Shown here: one piece after another, positions 18,858-28,533 of the stretch
Layout: each line of letters starts with the position of its first letter
Position numbering within the stretch: position 1 is the stretch's first letter
Assembly: GCF_016894345.1 (NCBI RefSeq)
Contig: NZ_CP069798.1
Location: 1,571,385 to 1,635,384, forward strand
Length of the DNA stretch: 64,000 bases
Source: Paralysiella testudinis
GTDB lineage: Bacteria; Pseudomonadota; Gammaproteobacteria; Burkholderiales; Neisseriaceae
Reading direction: 5' to 3'
Made by a program: the position numbers and the translations under genes
Notes under the pieces: generated by a model
Databases searched by the model: none
The model's input: the letters and a program-made list of their open reading frames with translations, nothing else
What the model was told of the DNA's origin: nothing

Positions 18858-19667
18858 TCAGGCAGCCTTGGCCGGCCATTCGCTGCTGATGCGCAAGCCG
18901 TCGTAAGCCACGGCCATATTGGGCGGGCAGCGGCGGCTGAGGGCTTGGTATTCGAGCTGGTGGGTCATGTGGATGAAATAGGTTTGTTTGGCGCCGATAC
19001 GCTGGGCAAAGTCGAATGCCTGCGCCACGCTTAAATGGCTGGGGTAGGCTGCTTCCATCAGGCAATCCAAAAACAGGTAATCCAGCCCTTGCAATGCGGT
19101 GATGACGGCATCGCTGATGTGGTTGATGTCGGTAAGCCAGGCGATGTTGCCGATGCGGTAGGCGCTGGTGGTCCAGCGTCCGTGCGGCAGGCCGTGGTGC
19201 CACAATGGCACGCCGTTAAGCTGCATAACCGGCTGCCGGTGCTCGCTTTCAGGCAGCGTGTGGGCGCTGAGTACGGGTTTGTTCCAGTGGGCGTGGGCGG
19301 GCAGGAAGGCGTAGTCGAAGCGATGGGTGATGTTGGCGATGGTAAAGGCATTGCCGTATACGGGAATGGCGGTTTGCTGGCGGTAGCAAAAGGCGCGTAA
19401 GTCGTCGATGCCGTTGAGGTGGTCGGCATGGGGGTGGGTGTAGAGCACGCCGTCTACGCGTGGTAGATTTTCGCGCAAGGCTTGCTGGCGTAAGTCGGGG
19501 CCGGTGTCGATAAGCCAGCCTTGGCCGTTGATGCCCAGCCAAGCGCTACAACGGGTGCGTTGGTTTTTGGGGTTGGTGCTCACACAGGTGGGGCAGGCGC
19601 AGCCGATGGCAGGGCTACCTGAAGAGCTGCCGCAGCCGAGCACGGTAAGGGTGATGGGTATCGACAT
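18858..19667 (-). CDS. MBL-fold metallohydrolase (PhnP-like)
   Basis: A 269-residue metallo-beta-lactamase-fold protein. The metal motif is THPHADHLNGIDDLRAF, and later acid and histidine ligands lie in WLTDINHISD and YFIHMTHQLEY. The N-terminus LTVLGCGSSSGSPAIGCACPTC resembles PhnP-type cyclic phosphodiesterases, which carry extra cysteines here as a structural zinc site. The substrate cannot be told from sequence. It is the last gene of the mltG-tmk-holB-pilZ-tatD run. Confidence 0.82.
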   Translation of the reverse strand: MSIPITLTVLGCGSSSGSPAIGCACPTCVSTNPKNQRTRCSAWLGINGQGWLIDTGPDLRQQALRENLPRVDGVLYTHPHADHLNGIDDLRAFCYRQQTAIPVYGNAFTIANITHRFDYAFLPAHAHWNKPVLSAHTLPESEHRQPVMQLNGVPLWHHGLPHGRWTTSAYRIGNIAWLTDINHISDAVITALQGLDYLFLDCLMEAAYPSHLSVAQAFDFAQRIGAKQTYFIHMTHQLEYQALSRRCPPNMAVAYDGLRISSEWPAKAA

Positions 19668-19706
19668 GGCTTGGCCTTGATTGTGTGTATGCGCCGTGCC
19701 GGTGGC

Positions 19707-20474
19707 TTATGCGCGCGGCACTTTGTTAAACAGGCGGTAGAAGTTGTCGGTGCTGGCGGCGGCAATGTCTTCAAACGGCTCGCCGCGCAATTGTGCTACA
19801 AATTCGGCGGTGTGGCGCACATAGGCCGGTTCGTTGGTTTTGCCGCGTTTGGGCACGGGCGCCAGATAAGGGGCATCGGTTTCCACCAGCAGGCGCTCTT
19901 GCGGTACGTATTGGCAGGCTGCCTGAATGGCGGTGGCGTTTTTAAAGGTAACAATGCCGGAAAACGAAATATAAAAGCCCAAATCCAGTGCGGCTTTGGC
20001 AAAGGCGGTGTCTTCGGTGAAGCAGTGGATTACGCCGGCATGGGCGTGGTGTTTGCGCAGCAGGCGCAAGGTGTCGGCACCGGCATCGCGGGTGTGCACA
20101 ATCAGCGGCAGGCCGCTTTGCTTGGCGGCTTCGATATGGGTGATAAAGCGGCGGTGTTGCCAATCCAAATCGCCTTGGCACCAGTGGTAGTCGAGCCCGG
20201 TTTCGCCGATGCCCACCACTTTGGGGTGCTGTGCGTGTGCCACCAGCTCAGCGGTGGTAAATTCGGCGGTGTCTTGCTGGTCGGGATGCACGCCCACGGT
20301 GGCGTAGATGTTGTGGTGCGCTTCGGCCAAGGCCAGCACTTCGGCAAAAGTATCGCGGCTCACGCTGATGGCCAGCGCTTGGCGCACATCGGCGGCGGCC
20401 ATATTGGCCAGCACTTCAGGCAGCCTATTGACCAAGTCGGGAAAATTAAGGTGGCAGTGCGAATCGATGAGCAT
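19707..20474 (-). CDS. tatD: TatD family metal-dependent hydrolase
   Basis: A 255-residue TIM-barrel hydrolase. It has the metal ligands of the TatD family: DSHCHL at the N-terminus, GIGETGLDYHW with the bridging glutamate, IVHTRDA, VIHCFTED and LVETDAPYLAP. TatD proteins are 3'-5' exonucleases or D-aminoacyl-tRNA deacylase-like hydrolases; the physiological substrate is debated. It follows pilZ by 3 bp, so the two are translated from one mRNA. Confidence 0.93.
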   Translation of the reverse strand: MLIDSHCHLNFPDLVNRLPEVLANMAAADVRQALAISVSRDTFAEVLALAEAHHNIYATVGVHPDQQDTAEFTTAELVAHAQHPKVVGIGETGLDYHWCQGDLDWQHRRFITHIEAAKQSGLPLIVHTRDAGADTLRLLRKHHAHAGVIHCFTEDTAFAKAALDLGFYISFSGIVTFKNATAIQAACQYVPQERLLVETDAPYLAPVPKRGKTNEPAYVRHTAEFVAQLRGEPFEDIAAASTDNFYRLFNKVPRA

Positions 20475-20477
20475 GGT

Positions 20478-20831
20478 TTACAGGGTGTAGGTGGGGCGTT
20501 CGTTGAGCAGCAAGCCGGGCAGTAGGTCTTCGATGGCCTGCTTGGTTTCTACGGCCACGGCATCTTTGCCGAAAGCCAGGCCAATGCCTTTGGCTTGGCC
20601 GATGGCGGTGGCGGTGCTGTTGATCCAGCCCACTTGGGTGCGCAGGTATTTGGGTTCATTGTGATCGGGCAGGTTTACCACCAACAGCACTTCGTCGCCC
20701 ATATTGAAGCTGTCTTCGGTGGGCACAAACAGGCCGCCGTGTTTGAAAAACGACAGGTAGCTTCGGTAGAGCTCGGGTTTGTCGGGGATGGTGAGGTTAA
20801 TCATTTTGCCGGGTAAATCAGTGGGGTTCAT
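20478..20831 (-). CDS. pilZ: PilZ domain protein, type IV pilus assembly
   Basis: Start ATG at 20831 follows AAGGA and gives 117 residues (MNPTDLPGKMINLTIPDK). The PilZ fold segments KHGGLFVPTEDSFNMGDEVLL and QVGWINSTATAIGQAKGIGLAF are visible. The strict c-di-GMP motif RxxxR...DxSxxG is absent, as in the neisserial and Xanthomonas PilZ that act in pilus biogenesis through protein contacts. Position after holB is the conserved location of this gene. An in-frame upstream start at 20885 would overlap holB. Confidence 0.88.
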   Translation of the reverse strand: MNPTDLPGKMINLTIPDKPELYRSYLSFFKHGGLFVPTEDSFNMGDEVLLVVNLPDHNEPKYLRTQVGWINSTATAIGQAKGIGLAFGKDAVAVETKQAIEDLLPGLLLNERPTYTL

Positions 20832-20850
20832 GGGTGGTGTCCTTGGTGGT

Positions 20851-21831
20851 TTAATGTTTTTGCTGCCAAAAATGCAGATAATCAATCAGCAAATCTTCGG
20901 CCTGCATTTTAACATTGAGGGTGTGCTGGCCGTAAGGGGTGAGGGCATTTAGGCGCTCTGCCAGTGCGAATAAGGCGATTGGCTGAGTGCGTGCGCCCAA
21001 TGCATCCAGCGCGGTTTGGCGGCCGGGATAATACACCGCCGCCATTTGCTGCTGCGCACGGGCAATGTCGAGCAGCCATTTGTGCAGCCAGTCGAACAGC
21101 AGCGATAAGGGCCATTTTTGGCGGTCGAACAAGGCGGCGTAGTCCAGCAGTGCCAGCAGGCGCGGCTGTGCCAGTAAGTCGAGCAATTGGGCGCGTAAGT
21201 CGTCTTCTGCCGGCGTGTCGGCAAACAGCGGGGCGCCGCCGTGAAAGGCGAGCAGGTTTTCGGCGTCGGCCATGTCTTGCTGTTGCAGCCACGCCAGGGC
21301 TTGTTGGCGGCTAGGTAAGGGCAGGGCAAAGGGGCGGCAGCGGCTTTTGATGGTGGGTAGCAGGGCGTCTTTATTGTGGCTCACCAAAATAAACAGCACT
21401 TGCGGCGGCGGCTCTTCCAGCACTTTGAGCAAGGCATTGGCTGCCTGAATGTTCATGCTTTCGGCCGGGTGCACCAACACCACGCGATGGCCGCCACGGT
21501 GGGCACTCAGGTGTACAAAATCCAAAACATGGCGCACAGCATCTACTTTGATTTGCAACAGCTTGCGCGCCACATTGTCGCCTTCGGGGATTTCCGGTGT
21601 GAGTTCGCACAAGTCGGGATGGCTGTGTTGGCTGCACAAATGGCACGACGGGCATTGGCCGCAAGGCTGGTGTTCGGCTTGCGGGTTTTCGCACAGCAAA
21701 GCTTGCGCCAGATATTGGGCAAAGGCCAGTTTGCCGATGCCGGCCTTGCCGTAGAGCAGCCAGGCATTGGGGCGTTTATCCCAATGGGCAACCAGTTGCT
21801 GCCAAGCGCTGTGTTGCCAAGGATATATCAT
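20851..21831 (-). CDS. holB: DNA polymerase III subunit delta' HolB
   Basis: A 326-residue clamp-loader subunit. The modified P-loop is GKAGIGKLAFAQYLAQ. The zinc module has cysteines in CGQCPSCHLC, and HPAESMNIQAANALLKVLEE follows; the sensor region is LVSHNKDALLPTIKSRC. It helps the tau/gamma complex load the sliding clamp. It overlaps tmk by 4 nt (21828-21831), indicating translational coupling. Confidence 0.93.
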   Translation of the reverse strand: MIYPWQHSAWQQLVAHWDKRPNAWLLYGKAGIGKLAFAQYLAQALLCENPQAEHQPCGQCPSCHLCSQHSHPDLCELTPEIPEGDNVARKLLQIKVDAVRHVLDFVHLSAHRGGHRVVLVHPAESMNIQAANALLKVLEEPPPQVLFILVSHNKDALLPTIKSRCRPFALPLPSRQQALAWLQQQDMADAENLLAFHGGAPLFADTPAEDDLRAQLLDLLAQPRLLALLDYAALFDRQKWPLSLLFDWLHKWLLDIARAQQQMAAVYYPGRQTALDALGARTQPIALFALAERLNALTPYGQHTLNVKMQAEDLLIDYLHFWQQKH

Positions 21832-22454
21832 GGCCGGGGCTCAAATAAGCGTTGCAGTGCGGCGTCGATTTCGGCGCTCACTATGGCTTTGTCTTGGTTG
21901 CTGTCGATGACCGCATAGCGTGCGGGTGCGGCGGCGGCGCGTTGCAAATAAGCAGCGCGGGTGCGGTTGAAGAAGTCGGCATTTTCTTGCTCGAAGCGGT
22001 CTTTGCTGCGGTGGCTTTCGATGCGCTGCAAGGATACGGCCAGCGGAATGTCGAGCAAAAGGGTTAAATCCGGTTGCAAGCCTTGCTGTACCCATTGCTC
22101 TAATGCGGCAATATCGGCCAGCGGCAAACCGCGGCCGCCGCCTTGGTAGGCAAAGGTGGCATCGGTAAAGCGGTCGCTCACCACATGGGTGCCCGCAGCC
22201 AGTGCGGGGCGGATAATGTCATCAAGGTGTTGTTGGCGGGCGGCAAACATCAGCAGGGTTTCGGTGCGCAAATTGGCTTGTGTGGCCGGGTTGAGCAACA
22301 GCGCGCGCAAGGCTTCGCCCACGGGAGTGCCGCCCGGCTCGCGGGTAAACAGCACTGGCAGATTGCGTTGGGCAAACCACTGGCGCATGGCGGCCAAATG
22401 GGTGGATTTCCCGGCACCGTCGATGCCGTCTAAAGTAATAAAACGGGCGTTCAT
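21828..22454 (-). CDS. tmk: Thymidylate kinase Tmk
   Basis: A 208-residue kinase with the P-loop LDGIDGAGKSTHL, the DR motif in VVSDRFTDATFAYQGGGRGL, and TREPGGTPVGE, as in the E. coli class. It phosphorylates dTMP to dTDP. It starts 52 bp after the mltG stop, with an uptake-sequence hairpin between them. Confidence 0.95.
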   Translation of the reverse strand: MNARFITLDGIDGAGKSTHLAAMRQWFAQRNLPVLFTREPGGTPVGEALRALLLNPATQANLRTETLLMFAARQQHLDDIIRPALAAGTHVVSDRFTDATFAYQGGGRGLPLADIAALEQWVQQGLQPDLTLLLDIPLAVSLQRIESHRSKDRFEQENADFFNRTRAAYLQRAAAAPARYAVIDSNQDKAIVSAEIDAALQRLFEPRP

Positions 22455-22465
22455 AAGGATGATTC

Positions 22466-22498
22466 CAGGCTACCTGAAAGGGTTTCAGGCAGCCTTAT
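22466..22498. terminator. Uptake-sequence hairpin between mltG and tmk
   Basis: CCAGGCTACCTGAAAG, a variant uptake sequence, faces TTTCAGGCAGCC. The two copies differ by one base (TACC against TGCC), giving an imperfect stem. Confidence 0.45.
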
Positions 22499-22506
22499 CG
22501 TAGGTA

Positions 22507-23505
22507 TTATTTGCGTTGTTTAAGGATAAATTCGCGTACAGCGGCATTGTGTTCGTCAAGATTGTGGCTGAATTGGCTTTTGCCGCTGCCGTCCATGCGC
22601 GACACAAAATAGAGGTATTTTTCTGACGATGGATGCGCCGCCGCTTCCAGTGCCGCCTTGCCGGGCAGTGCAATCGGTGTGGGGGTTAAACCGGCGCGGG
22701 TATAGGTGTTGTAGGGCGTGTCGCGTTGCAAGTCGGCACGGCGGATGCGCCCTTGATAGGCGCTGCCCATGCCGTAAATCACCGTGGGATCGGTTTGCAG
22801 GCGCATGCCGATGTTCAAGCGGTTGGTAAACACCGCCGACACATGGGCGCGGTCGTCCGGGTGGCCGGTTTCTTTTTCGATGATGCTGGCCATAATCAGC
22901 AGTTGATAGGGCGTTTGGTAGGGCAGACCGCTTTGGCGCTCGTCCCAAGCTGCCTGCAGGTGTTTTTGCATGGTGCGGTAGGCCAGCTGATACAGCGCCA
23001 AATCACTGCTGTCGGTATCGATTTCGTAGCTGTCGGGGAAAAACAGCCCCTCCGGTTTATCGCTCGGGGTTTGGGCATCCACTTGGCGCAGCAGTTCGGC
23101 GTCCGACAAATGGCGGGTGTCGTGGCGGATGTCTTCGGTTTGGTTGATGATGCGGCGCATTTGCGCAAAGGTGGTGCCCTCGATGATTTGCACCGTTACC
23201 GTGTCGGGGCGGCCATCGCGCAGGCGCTGTAAAATCTGCCAAGTGGAAATCGAACGCGGCAGGCGGTAATTACCTGCATGCAGCTTATCGTGTATGCCCA
23301 GCACATAAGCGGCACCCAACAGCACGTGGCGGTTGTAAACCACCCCGTCATTGGCCAACTGGCGGCTCACGGTGGCCATCCCTTGGCCTTGCGCCACTTT
23401 CATGCGGTAACCGCCGTTTTCCTTGGGTACAAATAAAGCGGTGGCCACCAATACGGCCACCACCAGCAGCAATAAACCCAGCCACCGCCACCATTTACCT
23501 GTCAT
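22507..23505 (-). CDS. mltG: Endolytic murein transglycosylase MltG
   Basis: A 332-residue single-span membrane protein with the span at residues 5-27 (WWRWLGLLLLVVAVLVATAL). The YceG domain carries the catalytic glutamate in MASIIEKETGHPDDR and the signature NRLNIGMRLQTDPTVIYGMG. It cuts nascent glycan strands and sets their length. It is the first gene of the minus-strand run ending with the MBL hydrolase. Confidence 0.95.
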   Translation of the reverse strand: MTGKWWRWLGLLLLVVAVLVATALFVPKENGGYRMKVAQGQGMATVSRQLANDGVVYNRHVLLGAAYVLGIHDKLHAGNYRLPRSISTWQILQRLRDGRPDTVTVQIIEGTTFAQMRRIINQTEDIRHDTRHLSDAELLRQVDAQTPSDKPEGLFFPDSYEIDTDSSDLALYQLAYRTMQKHLQAAWDERQSGLPYQTPYQLLIMASIIEKETGHPDDRAHVSAVFTNRLNIGMRLQTDPTVIYGMGSAYQGRIRRADLQRDTPYNTYTRAGLTPTPIALPGKAALEAAAHPSSEKYLYFVSRMDGSGKSQFSHNLDEHNAAVREFILKQRK

Positions 23506-23707
23506 ACGCCATCATCCTTGTGGGCAAAACATTATTGATGCGGCAGTATAGTGGAATGAGCACCAAACCGCCACCAAAGCACCGGCCATCTCCCGCAATC
23601 CGATGCAGTCAAACCATGTAAGCCGAACAAGGCATCACAAATTTTAATTAAATCCCATAACAAATCATGATGTTGAAAAATAATTGTCAAAAAAACACCA
23701 TTAAGCC

Positions 23708-23735
23708 TTGCAACCATGGCCAGATTCGGTAAAAT
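23708..23735 (+). promoter_or_regulatory. Probable promoter of the tRNA-Ala gene
   Basis: TTGCAA (23708-23713), a 16-bp spacer and TAAAAT (23730-23735) lie about 38 bp before the tRNA. The rest of 23506-23707 is AT-rich with no gene seen and should contain the mltG promoter. Confidence 0.55.
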
Positions 23736-23773
23736 GCGCAGCCTGTTGGGCAGGAAACAAAGCCAGACAACAC

Positions 23774-23849
<76 letters not shown>

Positions 23850-23855
23850 GATTTG

Positions 23856-23891
23856 AAAAAAGACCTAACTATTATCAGTTAGGTCTTTTTT
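23856..23891 (+). terminator. Terminator after tRNA-Ala
   Basis: AAAAAAGACCTAACT pairs with AGTTAGGTCTTTTTT around ATTATC, only 6 bp after the CCA end. Confidence 0.9.
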
Positions 23892-23953
23892 ATTTGATGC
23901 CGATTAGCGAAATAGAATTGGCTATTGCGGGTATTGGTAAAACAGATTAATAA

Positions 23954-23990
23954 AAGGCTGCCTGAAATCGTGTTCAGGCAGCCTTTTTTA
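23954..23990. terminator. Inverted uptake-sequence terminator between the two tRNAs
   Basis: AAGGCTGCCTGAA and TTCAGGCAGCCTT enclose ATCGTG and are followed by TTTTT. It can end transcription from either side. Confidence 0.7.
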
Positions 23991-24068
23991 TTGCAATCAA
24001 TGCTAATTGTTGAAGCGTATTGGCCAACAAAAAAGCGCAATAGAATTAAACCATTGCGCTTGCTTTTT

Positions 24069-24144
<76 letters not shown>

Positions 24145-24146
24145 GA

Positions 24147-24254
24147 TATAGTGAAATGCATAACAAAGTGCTACGGCGTTGCTGTGCCTTGTCGTACCAA
24201 GTGTACTGCCTACGGCTTCGCGCCTTGCATCACTTTATTCTTCATTCCACTATA
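24147..24254. repeat. Correia-type repeat (CREE), short form with TATAGTG ends
   Basis: A 108-bp element bounded by TATAGTGAAATGCATAA and the complement of TTCATTCCACTATA. The core, read on the minus strand, has GGCGCGAAGCCGTAGGCAG, TACACTTGGTACGAC and AAGGCACAGCAACGCCGTA. It sits between the tRNA and the rpoD stop codon. Length and TA-type ends match the 104-108 bp internally deleted Correia form. Confidence 0.85.
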
Positions 24255-24296
24255 AAGGCGGCTATTCTAGCGGGAACAGCCGCCCAAGGCAATAAG

Positions 24297-26261
24297 CTAT
24301 TGCTTGTTTTCTTCGCTATCGAGGAAGCTTTTCAGGCGGTCGCTGCGCGAGGGGTGGCGCAGTTTACGCAGGGCTTTGGCTTCGATTTGGCGGATGCGCT
24401 CGCGGGTAACGTCGAATTGCTTGCCCACTTCTTCCAGGGTGTGGTCGGTGTTCATGTCGATGCCAAAGCGCATGCGCAATACCTTGGCCTCGCGCGGGGT
24501 GAGGCTTTCGAGTACGTCTTTGGTGACTTCGCGCAGGCTGGAGTACATGGCCGCATCGGCGGGGGCGATGTTGTTGGCGTCTTCGATAAAGTCGCCCAAG
24601 TGGCTGTCGTCGTCGTCGCCGATGGGGGTTTCCATCGAAATCGGCTCTTTGGCGATTTTCATGATTTTGCGGATTTTGTCTTCCGGCATTTCCATCAATT
24701 CGGCCAGTTTGGCAGAATCCGGATCTTCGCCGGTTTCTTGCAGGTATTGGCGTGAAATGCGGTTCATTTTGTTGATGGTTTCAATCATGTGCACCGGAAT
24801 GCGGATGGTGCGCGCTTGGTCGGCGATGGAGCGGGTGATGGCCTGGCGTATCCACCAAGTGGCGTAGGTGGAAAATTTGTAGCCGCGACGGTATTCAAAT
24901 TTATCCACTGCTTTCATCAGGCCGATATTGCCTTCTTGAATCAAATCCAAAAATTGCAGGCCGCGGTTGGTGTATTTTTTGGCAATCGAAATCACCAAGC
25001 GCAAGTTGGCCTGAATCATTTCTTGTTTGGCGGCATTGGTTTCCTGCTCGCTTTTGACCATGTTTTTGTTGATTTCTTTCAACTCTTCGATCGACACTTG
25101 TGCGGCTTTTTCCAAATCGGCCAGCTCGGTTTGTTTTTCGATGATGGCGTATTGGAAGCGGGCCAGTGCTTCGTTCCAAACGCGGTTTTTGGCCAATTCG
25201 TTTTCCACCCAGCTTAAATCGGTGGGGTTGTGCAGGAAGCTGGCGATAAAGTGGTCGCGATCCATGTGTACGCGGTTTAAGGCGATGTCGCGGATATCGC
25301 GCTCCAGGCGGCGGATTTGGTCGACACGGCCACGCAGTTTGTCGCACAGGCTTTCGATTTGGCGGGTGGAGAAACGTACTTGCAGCAGCTCTTCGGCGAT
25401 GTTGTCACGCAAGGCTAGGTATTGGGCATCTTTGCTGTTTTTGTTTTGCAATACCGCCACCATTTGGTCGTACAAGGCTTGGATGCCGTCGAAATGGCTG
25501 AGGGTTTTTTGTTTCAATTCTTCCAAATTGGCAGAGGCGGCTAGGGCGGCGCTTTCTTCGTCACTCACTTCATCGGCATCGTCGTCGCTGTCGGCATCGT
25601 CGGCCTCGGCTTGTGCGGCTTCTTCGGCAGCTGGGGCTTCCACGCCGATGCCCAATTGGTCGAGCAGCTCTTCGGCAGGGTCAACAATGGCTTCAACCAC
25701 GTCGTCTACTTTGATTTCATCATTGCGGATGCGGTCGACCAAGGCCAAAATTTCGGCCACGGAGCCGGGGCAGGCGGAAATGGCCTGAATCATGTTGCGC
25801 AGGGCATTTTCGATTTTTTTGGCGATGATGATTTCATCTTCGCGGGTGAGCAGATCCACTTGGCCCATTTCGCGCATATACATACGCACGGGGTCGGTGG
25901 TACGGCCGAATTCGTTGTCGGCGCTAGAGAGCGCGGCTTCGGCTTCGGCCACGGCGTCGTCGTCGGTCATGTTGGCGGTGTTGTCGCCCATCAGTAGGCT
26001 TTCGGCATCGGGCGCTACTTCGGTAACCTGAATGCCGAGGCCGGAAATCATGGTGACGATGTTGTCGATTTGCTCGGCGTCCGACATATCATCGGGCAGG
26101 GCATCGTTGATTTCGGCGTAGGTGATGTAGCCGCGGTCTTTGCCGAGGATAATCAGCTGGCGCAAACGCGCCCGCTGTTCTTCGGGGGTGAGCGGGCGGT
26201 TGTTGTCTTGATCGTCTTGTTCGGTGTCGATGTCGGTGTTTTTCGGGTTTTGGTTGGCCAT
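24297..26261 (-). CDS. rpoD: Primary sigma factor RpoD (sigma-70)
   Basis: Start ATG 26261 gives 654 residues; a GTG three codons upstream is also possible. Region 1.1 is followed by [20 protein letters not shown] (region 1.2), an acidic insert ([20 protein letters not shown]), region 2 with [20 protein letters not shown], region 3, and region 4 with the helix-turn-helix [20 protein letters not shown]. This is the housekeeping sigma factor. A long CREE lies 36 bp upstream of the start, so it may carry or alter the rpoD promoter. Confidence 0.97.
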   Translation of the reverse strand: MANQNPKNTDIDTEQDDQDNNRPLTPEEQRARLRQLIILGKDRGYITYAEINDALPDDMSDAEQIDNIVTMISGLGIQVTEVAPDAESLLMGDNTANMTDDDAVAEAEAALSSADNEFGRTTDPVRMYMREMGQVDLLTREDEIIIAKKIENALRNMIQAISACPGSVAEILALVDRIRNDEIKVDDVVEAIVDPAEELLDQLGIGVEAPAAEEAAQAEADDADSDDDADEVSDEESAALAASANLEELKQKTLSHFDGIQALYDQMVAVLQNKNSKDAQYLALRDNIAEELLQVRFSTRQIESLCDKLRGRVDQIRRLERDIRDIALNRVHMDRDHFIASFLHNPTDLSWVENELAKNRVWNEALARFQYAIIEKQTELADLEKAAQVSIEELKEINKNMVKSEQETNAAKQEMIQANLRLVISIAKKYTNRGLQFLDLIQEGNIGLMKAVDKFEYRRGYKFSTYATWWIRQAITRSIADQARTIRIPVHMIETINKMNRISRQYLQETGEDPDSAKLAELMEMPEDKIRKIMKIAKEPISMETPIGDDDDSHLGDFIEDANNIAPADAAMYSSLREVTKDVLESLTPREAKVLRMRFGIDMNTDHTLEEVGKQFDVTRERIRQIEAKALRKLRHPSRSDRLKSFLDSEENKQ

Positions 26262-26296
26262 GATGTGCACTCGGGTGGGTTGTCGGTATTGCCTTG

Positions 26297-26454
26297 TATA
26301 GTGAAATGCATAACAAAGTGCTACGGTGTTGCTGTGCCTACGCGCTACGCGAACGATTTTGTAAGGCGCTAAAGCGCCAACAAACTCAGTTCCGTACTAA
26401 GTGTACTGTCTGTGGCTTCGCGCCTTGTATCACTTTATTCTTCATTTCACTATT
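26297..26454. repeat. Correia-type repeat (CREE), long form, between dnaG and rpoD
   Basis: About 158 bp bounded by TATAGTGAAATGCATAAC and TTCATTTCACTATT. Compared with the 108-bp copy at 24147 it has an extra internal block of about 50 bp that includes the hairpin GGCGCTAAAGCGCC and AACGATTTTGTAAG. That block corresponds to the segment containing the IHF site in full-length meningococcal elements. It is in the rpoD leader. Confidence 0.85.
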
Positions 26455-26537
26455 GGGCGGATAAAGCCAAGCTTAATTCAAATGTATTTGCCGTAATCTG
26501 TACGGCTGGCGGCGCGCCGCTGTTGGTAAAGCTGTGC

Positions 26538-28328
26538 TTATCCGCTCGCTTGCGGCGGTGGTTTGGGGGCGCTTAATAGGGTGAGCAAAAGCTGTTTTTC
26601 GCTGGCGCTCAGCTCGCCTTGCTGCAATTTGTGCTTGAGCGCGTCGATTTGGCGGGATTTTAGCGCATCCCTTAAGCGTTGCATGCCTTGTTTGAAATCC
26701 TCGCAGGCCTCGGCGTCGCTGTGTTGGTATTCTTCCGGTGAGCGCATGGCTTGGCGGAAAATATGGCGGATGCTGTGTTCATGGTCGCTGTGGCGCATCA
26801 GTTCCAGCACCGCCCCGCTGTTGAGTGGGGTGATGGAGGCTTGTATGCGCTCGGCCAGTGCCGCCAGGCAGGCGAAGTCGCCGCTGAGGTCGAGGTATTC
26901 GGGTAGCTCTGTATATACGGCCCATTGCGGATTTATCAATAGTGCGCGGATTTGTTTTTGCACCAAGGTGCTCATTTCAGGCTGCCTGAAGGTTTGCTGT
27001 GGCAGCTGGTGGCGTTTTTGCTGCACATGGCGCTTGGGTGCGTCTTGACCCAATAAGTTCGCCAGATTGTGTTCGTCGATGCCCACCATTTGGCTGAGCT
27101 GCTGGCGCAGTAGATAGGCCAATGCCGGGGCTTGGATTTGCGCCAGCAAGGGGGCGCTGGTTTTAATCAGCTCGGCTTTGCCTTCTTGCTGTTGTAAGTC
27201 GATGTTTTCGCTTAAGGCCTGCCAGAAATAAGCGCTTAAAGGCTGGCTTTGGTGCAGCAATGCGTCTTCAAAGGCTGCGGCGCCGTGGGCGCGGATGTAG
27301 CTGTCCGGATCGTGTTCGGCGGGCAGAAACAGAAAATGCAGCGCTTTGTCGTCTTTGAGCAAGGGCAGGGCGTTTTCCAGTGCGCGCCAGGCGGCTTTGC
27401 GTCCGGCGCGGTCGCCGTCGAAGCAGAAATAAACGTTATCAACTTGACGCAGCAACAGTTTGACGTGTTCGGCGCTGGTGGCGGTGCCCAGTGCGGCCAC
27501 GCTGTAGCCGATGCCGAATTGCGCCAGCGCTACCACGTCCATATAGCCTTCTACTACCAAGATGCGTCCGGCGTCTTTAATGGCGGCGCGGGCTTCAAAC
27601 AGGCCGTAGAGGTTGCGGCCTTTGTCGAACAGGGGTGTTTCCGGCGAGTTGAGGTATTTGGGCTCGCCTTTGTCGAGCACGCGCCCGCCAAAGCCGATGA
27701 CTTGGCCGCGTTGGCTGCGGATGGGAAACATAATGCGGTCGCGAAAGCGGTCGTAGTGTTTGCCGTCTTTGTCAATCACCATGCCGCTGTTTACCAGTGC
27801 GTTGCTGGGGTAGGGTTGGAATGCTTCGGCCAGTGGCTGCCAGCCGTCGGGGGCGTAGCCTAAACCGTAGTGTTCGATGATGTCGGCATTCAGGCCGCGC
27901 TGTTGCAAATAGTTTTGCGCGCGCGGGTTTTTGGCCAGCTGGTGCTGGTAAAAAGCGGCGGCGGCGGCGGTGGTGTCTTCCAGGGTTTGCTGCTGCTGTT
28001 TGCGTGCCGCCGTGGCTTGCGGGTTGGGGGTGGCGGCCGATTTGGGCACTGTCATGCCCACGCGGTCGGCCAGGTATTGCACCGCTTCCACAAAGCCCAG
28101 CCCTTGGTATTCCATAATAAAGCCCAGCGCCGAGCCGTGGGCACCGCAGCCGAAGCAGTGGTAAAACTGCTTGCTGGGGCTTACCGAAAACGACGGCGAT
28201 TTTTCTTTGTGAAACGGGCAGCAGGCCATGTAGTTGGCACCGCCTTTTTTCAGCGGCACTTGTTCGTCGATAATATCGACAATATCTACCTTGCTGAGCA
28301 GCTCGTCGATAAAGTCACTGGGGATCAT
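26538..28328 (-). CDS. dnaG: DNA primase DnaG
   Basis: A 596-residue primase. The N-terminal zinc-binding domain has CPFHKEKSPSF and FYHCFGCGAHG. The TOPRIM core has ILVVEGYMDVVALAQFG with the catalytic glutamate and the YFCFDGDRAGRKAA acidic motif. The C-terminal part (about 430-596) is the DnaB-interacting helical domain and is shorter and Gln-rich. It makes RNA primers at the fork. It lies between yqeY and rpoD, the macromolecular-synthesis operon order. Confidence 0.96.
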   Translation of the reverse strand: MIPSDFIDELLSKVDIVDIIDEQVPLKKGGANYMACCPFHKEKSPSFSVSPSKQFYHCFGCGAHGSALGFIMEYQGLGFVEAVQYLADRVGMTVPKSAATPNPQATAARKQQQQTLEDTTAAAAAFYQHQLAKNPRAQNYLQQRGLNADIIEHYGLGYAPDGWQPLAEAFQPYPSNALVNSGMVIDKDGKHYDRFRDRIMFPIRSQRGQVIGFGGRVLDKGEPKYLNSPETPLFDKGRNLYGLFEARAAIKDAGRILVVEGYMDVVALAQFGIGYSVAALGTATSAEHVKLLLRQVDNVYFCFDGDRAGRKAAWRALENALPLLKDDKALHFLFLPAEHDPDSYIRAHGAAAFEDALLHQSQPLSAYFWQALSENIDLQQQEGKAELIKTSAPLLAQIQAPALAYLLRQQLSQMVGIDEHNLANLLGQDAPKRHVQQKRHQLPQQTFRQPEMSTLVQKQIRALLINPQWAVYTELPEYLDLSGDFACLAALAERIQASITPLNSGAVLELMRHSDHEHSIRHIFRQAMRSPEEYQHSDAEACEDFKQGMQRLRDALKSRQIDALKHKLQQGELSASEKQLLLTLLSAPKPPPQASG

Positions 28329-28423
28329 GGGCGCTGGTGATTATGGGTGGGTTGTAAGCCGCTTTTCAGGCAGCATATGTGGGGTGCGCCATGCGCACTG
28401 CAATGCTTTTACTTAATGACAAT

Positions 28424-28476
28424 AAGGCTGCCTGAAAGATGGATGATATGAATTTCGGGTTTCAGGCAGCCTTATT
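28424..28476. terminator. Inverted uptake-sequence hairpin between dnaG and yqeY
   Basis: AAGGCTGCCTGAAAG and TTTCAGGCAGCCTT lie 25 nt apart and are followed by ATTGTT. This suggests that yqeY-rpsU and dnaG are at least partly separate transcripts. Confidence 0.55.
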
Positions 28477-28533
28477 GTTATGTTAATCAAGCAGTAACAA
28501 CTTGAATTTTTAAAATAAAATATTTATGGATTT

